A DNA stretch of 64,000 nucleotides from Onchocerca lupi (taxonomy: Eukaryota > Nematoda > Chromadorea > Rhabditida > Onchocercidae). The notes under the pieces are model-generated. The model was given only the letters and a program-made list of their open reading frames with translations, was not told the DNA's origin and searched no databases. The stretch's first letter is position 1. Each line of letters starts with the position of its first letter. The stretch spans positions 150,294 through 214,293 of the forward strand of contig JAOVVO010000056.1 of assembly GCA_028564675.1 (NCBI GenBank), written 5' to 3'. The position numbers were made by a program, and so were the translations under genes. Below, piece by piece: positions 63,370 to 64,000 of this stretch.

Positions 63370-64000
63370 TGTCGGAAAAATTTTTTATTATGTTGTTGTG
63401 AAAGAACGAATCCTCTTTGAAGAAAGTTTTATGGACTTACAGAAAGTGATTCTTCGTTTATCACAATTTTTAGAGAATATTTAAGTAAAGTGATCACTAC
63501 GTTATTCTTCCTTTGTAGCTCATAGAGATTTGATAAGAGAATACTGCTCAATCTGAATTGTCATACTGCTGTGTCGCTTTGAACTCCGAACATTTGCTAC
63601 TGCTGTGTCAGTCTGTATTGGTATAAGAAACCCGAACTTGAACACAGCTTCAAAACCTTTCAAATCCTTTTGGGGCTCTTCCCTCTTACCTGATCTCCAA
63701 CGTGTCGCTTCATGATTGGTCGACCTCACTTTGTTTATCTGTTAATCGGAGCGTTCTGCCGGTCCTGTTTGGAACTATCTTCCCTCTACTTAATATACTC
63801 CTTGTTTACAATAATTACATCTTCTTTAATACTCCTTGTTTACAATAATTACATCTTCCGGACTTTTCTACACTCGTTTTGCCCGAATATATTAAAATCA
63901 GCCACTTTAGATATCATTTTTCCTTTCGATTTACGAATATTTACGGATACATGGCCTTAGAATTCTGAGGTATCCAAAATGACTGCTCCTTTTGAAAATA
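63370..64000 (-). mobile_element. LTR of the second BEL-like element (runs off the window)
   Basis: Begins in plus view with TGTCGGAAAAAT at 63370, beside the primer-binding site, and shows no matching outer end before the window stops. It contains a few CTGCTGTGTCG and GAACT words like those at 62215-62515, plus a 34-bp-period duplication. Confidence 0.5.
63796..63858 (+). repeat. 34-bp-period tandem duplication
   Basis: The 29-base stretch starting TACTCCTTGTTTACAATAAT is present at 63796-63824 and again, identical, at 63830-63858. It lies inside the putative LTR and looks recent. Confidence 0.92.

Noticed and set aside
1..64000. CRISPR arrays, tRNA or rRNA genes, and bacterial (for example Wolbachia-type) insertions.
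   Set aside because: I saw no regular spaced repeats, no tRNA B-box with matching A-box, and no intron-free bacterial-type gene. A computed tRNA and endosymbiont scan was not possible here.

Overview
The window is AT-rich nuclear DNA from a eukaryote with many short-to-medium spliced introns. The gene set, the intron style and the BEL/Pao retrotransposons fit a nematode. Introns are mostly 60-500 bp rather than the tiny Caenorhabditis type, and homopolymer and AAT runs are abundant. I infer a parasitic clade III (spirurid or filarial-like) worm, but the species cannot be fixed from sequence alone. Splice sites below were placed by hand from GT/GC-AG signals, reading-frame phase and recalled family conservation.

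Layout. 1-2943: no gene recognised. 2944-7278 (-): a GCN5/PCAF-type histone acetyltransferase with PCAF_N, acetyltransferase and bromodomain. 7756-15232 (+): a 24-exon SNF2 ATPase of the RAD54L2/ARIP4 class, transcribed divergently from PCAF across about 0.5 kb. 16597-21402 (-): a complete 17-exon glutamine:fructose-6-phosphate aminotransferase (GFAT), the entry enzyme of the hexosamine/chitin precursor pathway, convergent with the SNF2 gene. 21403-40898: about 19 kb of mostly non-coding DNA. It has a pyrimidine-rich, more GC-rich stretch (about 32.1-34.1 kb), a GTGATG-type repeat, and one candidate upstream exon of the next gene. 40899-44535 (+): a complete 12-exon class II DYRK kinase (DYRK2/MBK-2 type). 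44536-47850: non-coding.

The right end (about 47.85-64 kb) is a nest of decayed transposons. A minus-strand BEL/Pao element (gag, zinc knuckles, protease, RT, RNase H, integrase and a pol C-terminal domain, all broken by stops and frameshifts) runs from about 47.85 to 53.32 kb, with a primer-binding site and the inner edge of its 5' LTR at 53.49 kb. That LTR appears to be split by a plus-strand Helitron of about 3.8 kb (53980-57780). The Helitron ends in a hairpin plus CTAG, sits between A and T, and carries a dead PIF1-type helicase. The second half of the LTR resumes at 57781, and a diverged intact copy of the same LTR unit follows about 870 bp on, giving a paralogous empty site. Further right are a broken envelope-like frame (about 61.75-60.0 kb, minus), an array of TGAACT words, and the gag start, primer-binding site and LTR edge of a second BEL-like element (63.0-63.4 kb).

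The four host genes are independent housekeeping or regulatory genes: two chromatin regulators, one metabolic enzyme and one developmental kinase. I see no operon. The most noteworthy structure is the nested Helitron/LTR complex, with its orphan env-like frame and repeated near-palindromic motif.
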